From: DATHBD01 sp035296325
GTDB lineage: Bacteria; Actinomycetota; Actinomycetes; Mycobacteriales; Micromonosporaceae
Assembly (NCBI GenBank): GCA_035296325.1
Contig: DATHBD010000023.1
Location: 186,001-250,000 of the forward strand
DNA: 64,000 nucleotides
Direction: 5' to 3'
Shown: piece after piece, positions 8,230 through 16,579 of the stretch
Numbering within the stretch: the stretch's first letter is position 1
Layout: the number at the start of each line of letters is the position of its first letter
Notes under the pieces: model-generated
Database searches by the model: none
Told to the model about the DNA's origin: nothing
Seen by the model: only the letters and a program-made list of their open reading frames with translations
Program-made: the position numbers and the translations under genes

Positions 8230-9594
8230 ATGGTGGACCGGGTTGACGTGTGCGTGATCGGGCTCGGGGTCGGTGGCGAGGAGGTCGGCGGCCGGCTCGC
8301 TGAGGCGGGACTGACGGTGCTCGGCGTGGAGGAGCGGCTGGTCGGCGGCGAGTGTCCGTACTGGGGTTGTATCCCGAGCAAGATGATGGTCCGGGCCGCC
8401 GGTCTGCTCGCCGAGGGTCGTCGGATCGACGGGAGGGCGGGGCACGCCGAGGTCCGTCCAGACTGGGCCCCGGTCGCGCGGCGGATCCGCGACGAGGCCA
8501 CCGACAATTGGAACGACCAGGTGGCGGTCGACCGCTTCACCGGCCGGGGCGGCCATTTTCTGCGCGGCCGCGCCGAACTCGTCGGACCGGGCCGGGTCGC
8601 CGTCGGCGACACCGTGGTCGAGGCGACCAGAGGCATCGTGATCTCGGTCGGCACGGCCCCGGTGGTGCCGCCGATCGACGGCCTCGCCGGTACGCCGTAC
8701 TGGACCAATCGGGAAGCCATCGAGGCGGAGGAGCTGCCGGCGTCGATGATCATCCTCGGCGGTGGTGCCATCGGCCTGGAGCTGGGGCAGGTGTACGCCC
8801 GATTCGGCGTCACTGTGACCGTGGTGGAAGCCCTCGATCGGCTGCTGGCCCTGGAGGAGCCGGAGTCCTCTGCGCTCGCCGCGCGTGTGTTGGGCGGCGA
8901 CGGGGTGCGCATCCGTACCGGCGTGAAGGCCGCTGGCGTGCACCACGACGGCACCGCGTTCACGGTGGCACTCTCCGACGGCTCGGACGTGACCGCCGAG
9001 CGACTGCTGGTGGCCACCGGCCGGCGGCCCAACTTCGGCTCGCTGGGCCTGGCGGCGGTGGGTCTGGATCCGAACGCGAGGGCGATCGCTGTCGATGAGC
9101 GGATGCGGGCCGCCGACGGCATCTGGGCGGTCGGCGACATTACCGGCAAGGGCGCGTTCACCCACGTGGCGATGTACCAGGCCGGCATCGCGATCCGCGA
9201 CATCCTGGGCCAGGACGGCCCGCCGGCGGACTACCGGGCGCTGCCGCGGGTGACGTTCATCGATCCGGAGATCGGTGCGGTCGGGCTCACCGAGGAGCAG
9301 GCCCGCTCGCACGGCCTCACCGTGCGGGTCGGCAGCTCGCCGCTGGCCCAGTCGACCCGCGGGTGGATCCACGAGACGGGCGGCGAGGGCTTCATCAAGC
9401 TCGTCGCCGACAGCGACCGCGGCGTGCTGGTCGGCGCCACGTCGGCCGGGCCGATGGGCGGCGAGGTACTCGCCGGTCTCGCGGTGGCGATCCACGGTGA
9501 GGTGCCGGTGGAGCGACTGCGCCACATGATCTACGCGTACCCGACCTTCCACCGCGCCACCGAGGCCGCGCTTCGCGACCTCACCGCCAACTGA
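8230..9594 (+). CDS. FAD/NAD(P)-dependent disulfide oxidoreductase (class I, mercuric reductase/Lpd superfamily)
   Basis: The 454-residue flavoprotein begins with an FAD-binding segment (VCVIGLGVGGEEVGGRLAEAG). The redox-active pair follows in GGECPYWGCIPSK (CX4C), then a central NAD(P) Rossmann segment (SMIILGGGAIGLELGQVYARFG), a second FAD contact (GIWAVGDIT) and a dimerisation domain. The C-terminal catalytic His of dihydrolipoamide dehydrogenases (HxxPT) is Tyr here (YAYPTFHRATE), so lipoamide is an unlikely substrate. No merT/merP genes or 2-oxo-acid dehydrogenase genes are nearby. I chose ATG 8230, with GAAGGTGGGG 7 bases upstream, over the GTG 18 codons earlier. The XRE gene on the other strand may regulate it. 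Confidence 0.9.
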   Translation: MVDRVDVCVIGLGVGGEEVGGRLAEAGLTVLGVEERLVGGECPYWGCIPSKMMVRAAGLLAEGRRIDGRAGHAEVRPDWAPVARRIRDEATDNWNDQVAVDRFTGRGGHFLRGRAELVGPGRVAVGDTVVEATRGIVISVGTAPVVPPIDGLAGTPYWTNREAIEAEELPASMIILGGGAIGLELGQVYARFGVTVTVVEALDRLLALEEPESSALAARVLGGDGVRIRTGVKAAGVHHDGTAFTVALSDGSDVTAERLLVATGRRPNFGSLGLAAVGLDPNARAIAVDERMRAADGIWAVGDITGKGAFTHVAMYQAGIAIRDILGQDGPPADYRALPRVTFIDPEIGAVGLTEEQARSHGLTVRVGSSPLAQSTRGWIHETGGEGFIKLVADSDRGVLVGATSAGPMGGEVLAGLAVAIHGEVPVERLRHMIYAYPTFHRATEAALRDLTAN

Positions 9595-9609
9595 ACGACG
9601 GGTCGCGAG

Positions 9610-10089
9610 TCAGACCGTAGGGCTCGGCGCGGCGGACGGGCTGGCGGGCAACGGGCCGGGTGCCGACGGGGTCGGGGGCGCGGGGTTGGTCGGGAACCGC
9701 GGACCGGGGCGTTCCGGGGGCCCGTTCCGGCGGCGTTCGCCCCAGCCGTCGTCACCGCGCGGGCCCCCACGCTCGTGCGGCTCGTTCCGGTGGGAGTACC
9801 CACCGTCGTTCCGCCCGAACTGCGAGGCGGCCAGGCCGGCCGCGAAGCCGGCGCCACAGCACAGCAGTGCGAGCACCACGGCGCCGGCCGCGATCGCACC
9901 GAGCAGGCCCCTGGAAAGCCCACCACCCCGTGGCGCACCGCGCCAGGCCGAGGCGCCGGGTGTGGCGATGCCGGGCGGCGGCGCGGCGGGTGGTGGATCG
10001 GCCGGTGGCGGCGCGGCCGGTGGCGGCGCGGCTGCCACGCGCTCGGTGGGTGCGTCGGACGCCTTGGGCGGTGTGGGCTCGCTGGACAT
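9610..10089 (-). CDS. Proline-rich single-pass membrane protein, function unknown
   Basis: The 159-residue protein has a low-complexity N-terminal cytoplasmic region of repeated Pro/Ala/Asp blocks (about 1-60). One strong transmembrane helix with a paired Cys follows (about 61-88, LLGAIAAGAVVLALLCCGAGFAAG). The exposed tail is rich in Arg, Gly, Asp and Pro and ends in a Pro/Ser linker-like stretch. No enzymatic domain is visible. I chose the ATG at 10089 because GGGGAG lies 5 bases upstream; the GTG two codons earlier would overlap that site. It is convergent with the oxidoreductase and divergent from the XRE-TPR gene. Confidence 0.7.
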   Translation of the reverse strand: MSSEPTPPKASDAPTERVAAAPPPAAPPPADPPPAAPPPGIATPGASAWRGAPRGGGLSRGLLGAIAAGAVVLALLCCGAGFAAGLAASQFGRNDGGYSHRNEPHERGGPRGDDGWGERRRNGPPERPGPRFPTNPAPPTPSAPGPLPASPSAAPSPTV

Positions 10090-10303
10090 GTGCACTCCCC
10101 GGGTGGGCGGTTGCTGCCAGCATCCGCCCGGAACCTGTGGAGAAGCAGCTTGCCGGCTGGGAGAATGATGAGCGGCGGCCGCAGGCGGCGTACGGCTCGT
10201 TCTCGGTCAGATTCGACGGTGCAGCTTCCGCCGTGGCGGGGTCCGCTGAGTTGACGGCGTGGTGATACCGTCGCTCTCCGCAGCGAGAGTCGGGGAGACT
10301 GCT

Positions 10304-11707
10304 ATGTCGCGCCGCGTGGTCGTCGTCGATTCCGGCTTCGGGCGCAGACTTCGAGAGCTTCGCGAAGGCGAGGGCCTCTCCCTGCGCAGGCTGGGTAAGC
10401 TCGCCCATTGCTCGCACGGCTATTTGTGGGATCTTGAGTCGGGAGCAAAGAGGCCGAGCGCTTCCGTGGCAGCGCTGCTCGACACAGTCCTCGGTGCGAG
10501 AGGCGAACTGTCGGCCATGGTGCACGAGGTGGCGCCAGACCCTGGAGCACAGTCCACCACCGACAGTCGTGGCGGAGCGCCGCTGCCGTCGGGCTTGGAG
10601 TTCCCGCCGCACTGGCGACACGGCGTCGACGCGGCGGCAGAGCTGTGGCAGGAGGACGTGCGGCGGCGGCCACTGCTGCGCGCGGCAACGTTCAGCGCGG
10701 CGGCGTTCATGACACCGGCCATGCGTTGGCTGACTTCCCCGCTCGACGAGCAACCGGCCGGACACGGCGAACACGTGGTCGGTCAGCCAGACGTGGATAT
10801 GGTGCGACGAATTACCGCCGTCTACCGGGCGATGGACAACCAGCACGGTGGCGGACACGTCCGCGAAGCCGTGCTGCGCTTCCTGCACGCCGAGGTAGCG
10901 GTGCTCCTCCGGGGTCGCTTTGACCCCCGGACCGGGGCGGCGCTGCTGTCCGCCGCGGCGGAGACGACGCAGTTGGCCGCGTGGACATCATATGACGTGG
11001 GGCTGAATGGTCTCGCTCAGCGGTACATGATCCAGGCATTGAGGATGGCCGCTGCCGCAGGTGATCAGCCGTTGGGTGCGGAGATCATTGCGGCGATGAG
11101 CCATCAGGCCGCCTATCTCGGCGCTCCCGCTGAGGCCGTCGACCTGGCTCGCGCCGCTGGACGGGCCGCAGCCGACGCAGGTGTGGCGGCCATCCAAGCG
11201 GAGTCGGCCGCGTTGGAGGCACAGGGCCATGCGGCGGGTGGCGACGAGCGGGCCTGTGCTACGGCACTTGATCGGGCCGAGCGGCTCTTGGACCGGGCGG
11301 ACCGCACCAGCGATCCGCAGTGGATCGGCTACCTCGACGAGTCGTACCTCGCGGCGAAATTCGGTCAATGCTTCACCGCACTGCGCCGGGGAGACCTGGC
11401 GCAGCGCTTCGCAGCACGGTCCTTGGAGATGGACGGCCGACACTACGCCCGTGGGAGGCAGTTCAACCTGGCGTTACTCGCCGTGGCTTACGCGCAGGCT
11501 GGCGAACCGGAACAGGCCGGCGTGGTGGCGTTGCGGGCTGCCGAGGCCGCCGAAGGTCTGCACTCAACTCGGGCCCACGATAACCTGACGGACCTTTCCA
11601 ACCGGCTCGCCCCGCACGTCGGCCTTGCTCCGGTGCGAGCATTCGCTGACCGTGTCGGGCCCGTGCTGGCGGCCTCTCTAGATCCGTCCGGTCGCTTTTG
11701 CCAGTAG
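10304..11707 (+). CDS. XRE-family regulator with TPR-like C-terminal region
   Basis: The 467-residue protein carries an N-terminal helix-turn-helix (about 8-65, FGRRLRELREGEGLSLRRLG) followed by roughly 380 residues of helical, Ala-rich repeats. The pattern matches the TPR-tailed XRE regulators abundant in Micromonospora and Streptomyces. These are thought to sense ligands or protein partners through the repeats, and their targets are mostly unknown. I chose ATG 10304 with GGGGAG 6 bases upstream, discarding 15 upstream codons. Its last 30 bases overlap the end of the convergent NUDIX gene. The combination with NUDIX and two Cys-rich small proteins looks like a functional island. Confidence 0.88.
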   Translation: MSRRVVVVDSGFGRRLRELREGEGLSLRRLGKLAHCSHGYLWDLESGAKRPSASVAALLDTVLGARGELSAMVHEVAPDPGAQSTTDSRGGAPLPSGLEFPPHWRHGVDAAAELWQEDVRRRPLLRAATFSAAAFMTPAMRWLTSPLDEQPAGHGEHVVGQPDVDMVRRITAVYRAMDNQHGGGHVREAVLRFLHAEVAVLLRGRFDPRTGAALLSAAAETTQLAAWTSYDVGLNGLAQRYMIQALRMAAAAGDQPLGAEIIAAMSHQAAYLGAPAEAVDLARAAGRAAADAGVAAIQAESAALEAQGHAAGGDERACATALDRAERLLDRADRTSDPQWIGYLDESYLAAKFGQCFTALRRGDLAQRFAARSLEMDGRHYARGRQFNLALLAVAYAQAGEPEQAGVVALRAAEAAEGLHSTRAHDNLTDLSNRLAPHVGLAPVRAFADRVGPVLAASLDPSGRFCQ

Positions 11708-12253
11708 CACCGCCAGCGTCCCCGTGACGGAGCCTGCTCCCACGATTTCCCCAACATTGATGCGCTGCTGAAGTTGGTTGAGCGGAATCCAGGCAATCTC
11801 CTCCGCTTCGTTCATGTCGGGAGGTGCCCCGGTGTGGTCAGCGCCACGAGCGAGGTAGACGATGTTGGGCTGGTTGATCGTGCCCACCATAGGCTGGAAG
11901 GCCAGCAGCGGTTCCATGCTGCGTGGGCGCCAGCCGGTTTCCTCCTCCACCTCCCGTGCAGCGCAGGCCGCCGGATCTTCGTCAGAGTCGAGATATCCGC
12001 CGGGTAGCTCCCACACCCACCTGTCGATGACAAACCGGTGACGCCACATCATCAGGACCCGGTCCGCATCGTCGAGCACGACCACCATTGCGGCTGCTGG
12101 CACCCGGAGCACGTACTGCTCGAAGCGAACGCCGTCGGGCAGTTGCACCTCCGCGATGCTCAGAACCGCACGGCGTGTGTCGTCAACCACGCGCTCGCCA
12201 TGGATGGTCCACTCACTGGCTCGCCGGGCGTTCATGCTCATGGTGTGCACCAT
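11678..12253 (-). CDS. NUDIX hydrolase
   Basis: The 191-residue protein contains a complete Nudix box, GX5EX7REUXEEXGU. It starts with GYLDSDE, continues through REVEEETGW (about residues 90-112) and binds the metal needed to cleave nucleoside-diphosphate-X bonds. The N-terminal beta region (VVDDTRRAVLSIAEVQLPDG) resembles ADP-ribose pyrophosphatase-like members. The frame stays open far upstream, to 12721, but family alignment begins around MVHTMSMNARRASEW, so I placed the start at 12253. ATGs at 12241 and 12235 are equally possible, and none has a clear ribosome-binding site. The substrate is unknown. It is divergent from the Cys-rich small-protein pair. Confidence 0.88.
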   Translation of the reverse strand: MVHTMSMNARRASEWTIHGERVVDDTRRAVLSIAEVQLPDGVRFEQYVLRVPAAAMVVVLDDADRVLMMWRHRFVIDRWVWELPGGYLDSDEDPAACAAREVEEETGWRPRSMEPLLAFQPMVGTINQPNIVYLARGADHTGAPPDMNEAEEIAWIPLNQLQQRINVGEIVGAGSVTGTLAVLLAKATGRI

Positions 12254-12415
12254 AGTTGGACTGTCATCGCCAAGAACGGCGCGCGTCGCCGGCGCACTGT
12301 CGACCGTCGGCTGACAACGGCTGACGGGGATGCCCTTCATATCCCGACGCGGCGCAGTGAGGCTACTGATGAGAGGTGCGACACGCGGCGGTTGACCAGC
12401 ATGAAGGAGTGAGCG

Positions 12416-12580
12416 ATGCGGCCGATGGTCCATTACCCATGCGAGGCGCGCTGGGGGCGCCGGCAGCGCTGCGTTTGCGGTTTGGTGCTGTGGCGCTGTC
12501 CTGACTGGCGCGAGACGTTGGACCAGCAGCTCACTGCGAGTAAGTCCTTGGTTGGCCCGTACCAGCCGGGTTCCCGATGA
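12416..12580 (+). CDS. 54-residue Cys-rich small protein (zinc-ribbon-like)
   Basis: A small gene begins at ATG 12416 with a strong AAGGAG 8 bases upstream and ends in TGA at 12580. The product has four cysteines in its first half (CEARWGRR, then RCVCGLVLWRC), spaced like a small metal-binding knuckle, and several Trp and Arg. Its stop overlaps the next start in an ATGA, so the two small proteins are translationally coupled. I recognise no named family. A DNA/RNA-binding or protein-adaptor role through bound zinc is inference. Confidence 0.75.
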   Translation: MRPMVHYPCEARWGRRQRCVCGLVLWRCPDWRETLDQQLTASKSLVGPYQPGSR

Positions 12581-12858
12581 GCGGCGAGTACGCGCACCCA
12601 TCGGAGTACCTGTACCACCCGCCGGCGCCGGGGCTCCACATGCCGATGCGGCCGTTCTGGAACTGCACCGGATGCACGGGACCATGGCCGTGCGCAACGA
12701 AGCGACGGCAGTTACTGGCACAGTACGCGGATGCTCGGATATCGCTGCATCTGCTCATGGCGATGCGGCTCGCTGACGCTGCGGGCGAGTTAGGGCACGT
12801 TCCGTCTGGTGACCTGGACGATCGGTTTCTGGGCTGGGTACGGGGCGCCGCACCGTGA
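12577..12858 (+). CDS. 93-residue Cys-containing small protein coupled to the previous gene
   Basis: The product has a Tyr/Pro-rich N-terminus, then MRPFWNCTGCTGPWPCATKR (about 32-51), where three Cys suggest a treble-clef or zinc-knuckle site. An amphipathic helical half follows (QLLAQYADARISLHLLMAM). Similar small actinobacterial proteins with a WxCxxCGxPWPC pattern occur next to XRE regulators; some carry dubious automatic names such as flavin reductase, which nothing in this sequence supports. Translation is coupled by the ATGA overlap at 12577-12580. The function is unknown. The next gene on the right is convergent after 15 bases. Confidence 0.8.
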   Translation: MSGEYAHPSEYLYHPPAPGLHMPMRPFWNCTGCTGPWPCATKRRQLLAQYADARISLHLLMAMRLADAAGELGHVPSGDLDDRFLGWVRGAAP

Positions 12859-12873
12859 GCGCCCCGCGCCGGC

Positions 12874-13860
12874 TCAGGACGCGTACGGCTCGATCTCGGC
12901 CAGTTCGTCCTCGGTGAGGTGCAGGTTCGCCAGTGCGGCGACATTCTGCTCCAACTGAGCGACGCTGCTCGCGCCCAGGACCAGTGAGGTCATTCGCGGA
13001 TCCCGCAGCGCCCACGCGATCGCCAACTGGGCGACGCTCTGCCCGCGCCGCTGCGCGATGTCGTGCAGCGCCCGCACCCGGCCGAGCTTCTCCTCGGTGA
13101 GGTCGCTCTCGTGCAGGAACCGGCTGGTCTTCGCCCGCGAGTCGGCGGGGACGCCGTGTAGGTACCGGTCGGTCAGCACGCCCTGCGCCAGCGGTGAGAA
13201 CGCGATGCACCCGATGCCGTGCTCGCCCAGGGTGTCCAGCAGGCCCTGCTCGATCCACCGGTTGAACATCGAGTAACTGGGCTGGTGGATCAGCAGCGGG
13301 GTTCCCAGCGCGCGCAGGATGCCGACCGCCTGGTCGGTCTGCGCGGGGGAGTAGCTGGAGATGCCGACGTAGCGGGCCTTGCCGGCGCGGACCGCCGAGT
13401 CGAGCGCCCCCATCGTCTCCTCGAGCGGCGTGTCCGGGTCGAAGCGGTGGGAGTAGAAGATGTCGACGTGGTCCAGCCCCATCCGGCGCAGTGAGGCGTC
13501 CAGGGAGCTGAGCAGGTACTTGCGGGAGCCGCCGTCACCGTACGGACCGGGCCACATGTCGTACCCGGCCTTGGTCGAGATCACCAGCTCGTCGCGGTAC
13601 GGCCCCAGGTCGTCGCCGAGGATGCGGCCGAAGTTCTCCTCCGCGGAGCCGTACGGCGGGCCGTAGTTGTTGGCCAGGTCGAAGTGGGTGATGCCGAGAT
13701 CGAAGGCCCGCCGGCAGATCGCCCGCTGGGTGTCGTACGCCCGGTCGTGTCCGAAGTTGTGCCACAACCCCAACGAGATCACCGGCAGGCGCAGCCCGCT
13801 GTTGCCGGTCCGCCGGTACGTCATTGCCTCGTATCGGCCCTCGGCCGCCGTGAATGTCAC
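12874..13860 (-). CDS. Aldo/keto reductase (YghZ / glyceraldehyde-3-phosphate reductase-like)
   Basis: The 328-residue protein is an NADPH-dependent (alpha/beta)8-barrel aldo/keto reductase of the YghZ/Kv-beta branch. Signatures are RAFDLGITHFDLANNYG with the catalytic Asp and Tyr, the catalytic Lys in VISTKAGYDMWPGPYGDGG, the substrate-side His in HVDIFYSHR, and the cofactor site GIGCIAFSPLAQGVLTDRY. It probably reduces small aldehydes such as methylglyoxal or L-glyceraldehyde 3-phosphate, protecting against reactive carbonyls. I chose GTG 13860, preceded by GGGTGGTGG, because family members usually start about 12 residues before the MTYRRTG motif. An ATG at 13824 is possible. It is divergent from the SLATT-like gene. 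Confidence 0.9.
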   Translation of the reverse strand: MTFTAAEGRYEAMTYRRTGNSGLRLPVISLGLWHNFGHDRAYDTQRAICRRAFDLGITHFDLANNYGPPYGSAEENFGRILGDDLGPYRDELVISTKAGYDMWPGPYGDGGSRKYLLSSLDASLRRMGLDHVDIFYSHRFDPDTPLEETMGALDSAVRAGKARYVGISSYSPAQTDQAVGILRALGTPLLIHQPSYSMFNRWIEQGLLDTLGEHGIGCIAFSPLAQGVLTDRYLHGVPADSRAKTSRFLHESDLTEEKLGRVRALHDIAQRRGQSVAQLAIAWALRDPRMTSLVLGASSVAQLEQNVAALANLHLTEDELAEIEPYAS

Positions 13861-13995
13861 GCCCACCACCCTAGTTGACCGCCCGAAATCGGCCCGGGCC
13901 TCACACTCGGTCCGCCAGGCCAGCGGTCCTGCGCCGTTTCCATGGTGTCCCGACCGGTGTCGGGGGTGGTATCGACACGGTGGAGGTGAACGGTC

Positions 13996-14676
13996 TTGGC
14001 GATTCCAGTGGGGCGCACGTCGAAGAATCGGCTGGTGGGCCGGGGTGAGCTGCAGCCGCCGGGCAGCCCGGTGACGTCCGTGGACGATTGGGGCGAGCCG
14101 GCGCCGGCGCTGGACCGTCTGCGGCTCTGGGCCGAGCAGTACGCCGGCGGGGCCATCGCCTGGCATCTGCGGGGCCAGCGTGGCAAGCGGCTGGCGTCCC
14201 GGATTCTGCGGGGTGCCGCCGTGGTGCTGATCGTGGCCGCGGTGGTGGCGGCGGTGGTGTGGAGCGGGCGTGGCCCGGTGCATCCCAACCTGGGGTATGT
14301 ACTTCTCGCGCTCGCGGCGGGCTGTCTGGCGTTCGATCACTTCTTCGGGCTCGCCTCGGGCTGGCAGCGTGATCTGGCCACCGCCCGGGCGCTGCAGGCG
14401 CGCCTGCTCGAGTTCCAGCTGGCGTGGGTGGCGTGGCAGGCCACCCAGGCCGGGCACGGGCCGCAGTTGCCGCCGTCCGCGGAGTGGCGCGGCGGCGGGG
14501 ACCGCACCGCCCAGCCGAGTGTCGCGGACAGCGTCCACGCCGGGCGCGGGTTGATCGAGGGCCTGGTCCTCGCCGTGTCCCGGCTGGCCGGTCGGGACAC
14601 CGGCGGCGCGGGCCGGCATCAGCTGCAGCCGAACCGCGTCACGCCTGGCGAGGGCGCGGCCGCTGTGGGTAGATAG
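13996..14676 (+). CDS. SLATT-domain-like protein with two transmembrane helices
   Basis: The 226-residue protein has a soluble N-terminal segment, then two adjacent hydrophobic helices (ILRGAAVVLIVAAVVAAVVW and YVLLALAAGCLAFDHFFGL, about 70-120), then a long amphipathic helix with many Gln/Ala and a disordered tail. This layout fits the SLATT group, two-TM proteins often seen as membrane effectors beside nucleotide-second-messenger or SLOG/SMODS proteins. I see no such partner here. The TTG start has GGAGGTG 7 bases upstream. It ends only 4 bases before the gamma-glutamyltransferase gene, so both are probably on one transcript. The family call is by memory of architecture and needs a profile search. 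Confidence 0.6.
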   Translation: MAIPVGRTSKNRLVGRGELQPPGSPVTSVDDWGEPAPALDRLRLWAEQYAGGAIAWHLRGQRGKRLASRILRGAAVVLIVAAVVAAVVWSGRGPVHPNLGYVLLALAAGCLAFDHFFGLASGWQRDLATARALQARLLEFQLAWVAWQATQAGHGPQLPPSAEWRGGGDRTAQPSVADSVHAGRGLIEGLVLAVSRLAGRDTGGAGRHQLQPNRVTPGEGAAAVGR

Positions 14677-14680
14677 GTGG

Positions 14681-16489
14681 ATGACATTTCGGTGGAAGTC
14701 CGTGCTCGCGGGCCTGACGGCAGCCACACTCGGTGCGCTCCCGGCCGGCGCCGCGCACGCGGCCGCGCCTACCCCGCCCCGCCAACCGGTGGCGAGCGGT
14801 TACGGCGGATCGGTCGCAACGGTTGACCCGGAGGCGACCCGGGTCGGCCTCGATGTGCTACGTCGGGGCGGCAACGCGGTGGACGCGGCCGTCGCGGCCG
14901 CGGCCACGCTTGGCGTGACCGAACCCTTCTCCGCCGGGATCGGCGGCGGCGGATTCTTTGTGTACTACGACGCGCGGACCCGTTCCGTGCACACCATCGA
15001 CGGCCGGGAGGCGGCACCTGCGTCGGCGACCGAGACCCTGTTCCAGGACCCGGTCGGCACGGCGCTGCCGTTCGAGGCGGCCCGGGTGAGCGGCCTGTCG
15101 GTGGGCGTGCCCGGGACGGTCGCCACCTGGCAGCAGGCCCTGCGCCAGTGGGGCACAATCGGGCTGGACGACGCGCTGCGGCCGGCGACGAGGGTGGCGG
15201 AGCGCGGATTCGCCGTCGACTCCACGTTCGTCAGCCAGATCGCGGAGAACCGGCTGCGGTTCGGCCAGTTCGGCTCGACCAGCGCGCTGTACCTGCCTGG
15301 TGGGCAACCACCGGTGGCCGGCAGCACGTTCCGCAACCCCGACCTCGCGCAGACGTACCGGCTCATCGCCCGGGGCGGGGTGGACGCGTTCTACCGCGGC
15401 GCGCTGGCGCGCGACATCGTGCAGACCGTCCAGGAGCCACCGGTCGCAGCGACGCCGCTGCCGGGTTGGCTGTACCCGGTCCGCCCCGGTGATCTCCAGC
15501 TCTCCGACCTGGCGGCGTACCGGGTGCGCACCCCGGCACCGACCCACATGAACTACCGCGGCTACGACGTGTACGGCATGCCGACGCCGTCCAGCGGCGG
15601 TGCCACGGTCGGCGAGGCACTGCAGATCCTGGAGAACTTCGACCTCGCCCGGGAGCCCCGGGTGCAGGCGCTGCACCAGTACCTGGAGGCGAGCGCGCTG
15701 GCCTTCGCCGACCGCAACCGCTACATCGGCGACGACACGCCGCGGGCCCTGCTGGACGAACTGCTGACGCCCGGGTTCGCCCGGGAGCGGGCCTGCCTGA
15801 TCAGCCCGACGGCCACGCTGCCGCGACCGGTGGCCCCCGGGTCCCCGGACGGCACCTACGGCGGCTGCGGCGTCGGCGCCGGCGGCGCGACCGCCGGGCA
15901 GGATCTGCACACCACGAACCTCACGGTCGCCGACCGGTGGGGCAACGTGGTGGAGTACACCTTCACGATCGAGGCGACCGGCGGCAATGCCATGGTGGTA
16001 CCCGGCCGGGGGTTCCTGCTCAACAACGAGCTGACCGACTTCAACTTCACGCCCACCCAGGGCGCGGCGCCCGACCCGAACCTCCCGGGGGCGGGGAAGC
16101 GGCCACGCAGTTCGATGGCGCCGACGATCGTGCTGCGCGACGGCCGACCCTTCCTCGCGGTGGGCTCGCCGGGTGGATCCACGATCATCACCACGGTGCT
16201 GCAGATTCTGATCAACCGGATCGACTTCGGCATGACGCTGCCGGAGGCGATCGCGGCGCCCCGGATCACCGAGCGCAACTTCGCGGCCGGCGCCCAGGCG
16301 GAGCCGGCGTTCATCGACTCACCGGAGGGAGGCGCCCTGGCCGCGCTTGGCCACGTCTTCGTCCCCAACCCGGAGATCGGCGCCGCGACCGGCATCGAGT
16401 TCGGCCGGCACGGCCGGCAGTTGGCCGCCGCGGAGCCGACCCGTCGGGGCGGTGGTGCCGCCGCGGTGGTCCGCCCTGACCGGCGCTGA
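14681..16489 (+). CDS. ggt: Gamma-glutamyltransferase
   Basis: The 602-residue Ntn-hydrolase starts with a Sec signal peptide (cleavage near AAHAAAP, about 28-30), so it is exported. It cleaves or transfers the gamma-glutamyl group of glutathione-like peptides. The self-processing site is HTTNLTVADRWGNVVEY, with the second Thr as new N-terminus and nucleophile; the usual TTH reads TTN. FLLNNELTDFNF, RPRSSMAPTIV and VGSPGGSTIITTVLQI are the other family marks. Actinobacteria rely on mycothiol more than glutathione, so the natural substrate may be another gamma-glutamyl compound. The SLATT-like gene precedes it by 4 bases. A strong terminator follows. Confidence 0.93.
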   Translation: MTFRWKSVLAGLTAATLGALPAGAAHAAAPTPPRQPVASGYGGSVATVDPEATRVGLDVLRRGGNAVDAAVAAAATLGVTEPFSAGIGGGGFFVYYDARTRSVHTIDGREAAPASATETLFQDPVGTALPFEAARVSGLSVGVPGTVATWQQALRQWGTIGLDDALRPATRVAERGFAVDSTFVSQIAENRLRFGQFGSTSALYLPGGQPPVAGSTFRNPDLAQTYRLIARGGVDAFYRGALARDIVQTVQEPPVAATPLPGWLYPVRPGDLQLSDLAAYRVRTPAPTHMNYRGYDVYGMPTPSSGGATVGEALQILENFDLAREPRVQALHQYLEASALAFADRNRYIGDDTPRALLDELLTPGFARERACLISPTATLPRPVAPGSPDGTYGGCGVGAGGATAGQDLHTTNLTVADRWGNVVEYTFTIEATGGNAMVVPGRGFLLNNELTDFNFTPTQGAAPDPNLPGAGKRPRSSMAPTIVLRDGRPFLAVGSPGGSTIITTVLQILINRIDFGMTLPEAIAAPRITERNFAAGAQAEPAFIDSPEGGALAALGHVFVPNPEIGAATGIEFGRHGRQLAAAEPTRRGGGAAAVVRPDRR

Positions 16490-16514
16490 CCGTTCCGCTC
16501 CCGTACCAGAGAAA

Positions 16515-16552
16515 GGCGCCCCGCTCACCGCGTGAACGGTGAGCGGGGCGCC
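16515..16552. terminator. Perfect 15-bp hairpin between ggt and the sugar dehydrogenase gene
   Basis: GGCGCCCCGCTCACC (16515-16529) pairs perfectly with 16538-16552 around an eight-base loop. It is 25 bases past the ggt stop and 27 before the stop of the convergent gene, so it can serve both strands. No U-tract is present. Confidence 0.75.
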
Positions 16553-16579
16553 CTGCGTGTGCAGAGGTGCCGTTGCGGG

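Noticed and set aside
9610..10095. GTG 10095 as start of the proline-rich protein
   Set aside because: It would abut the GGGGAG ribosome-binding site; ATG 10089 is correctly spaced.
12254..12721. N-terminal extension of the NUDIX protein to 12721
   Set aside because: The extra 156 residues are low-complexity and overlap the Cys-rich gene, which has its own strong ribosome-binding site.
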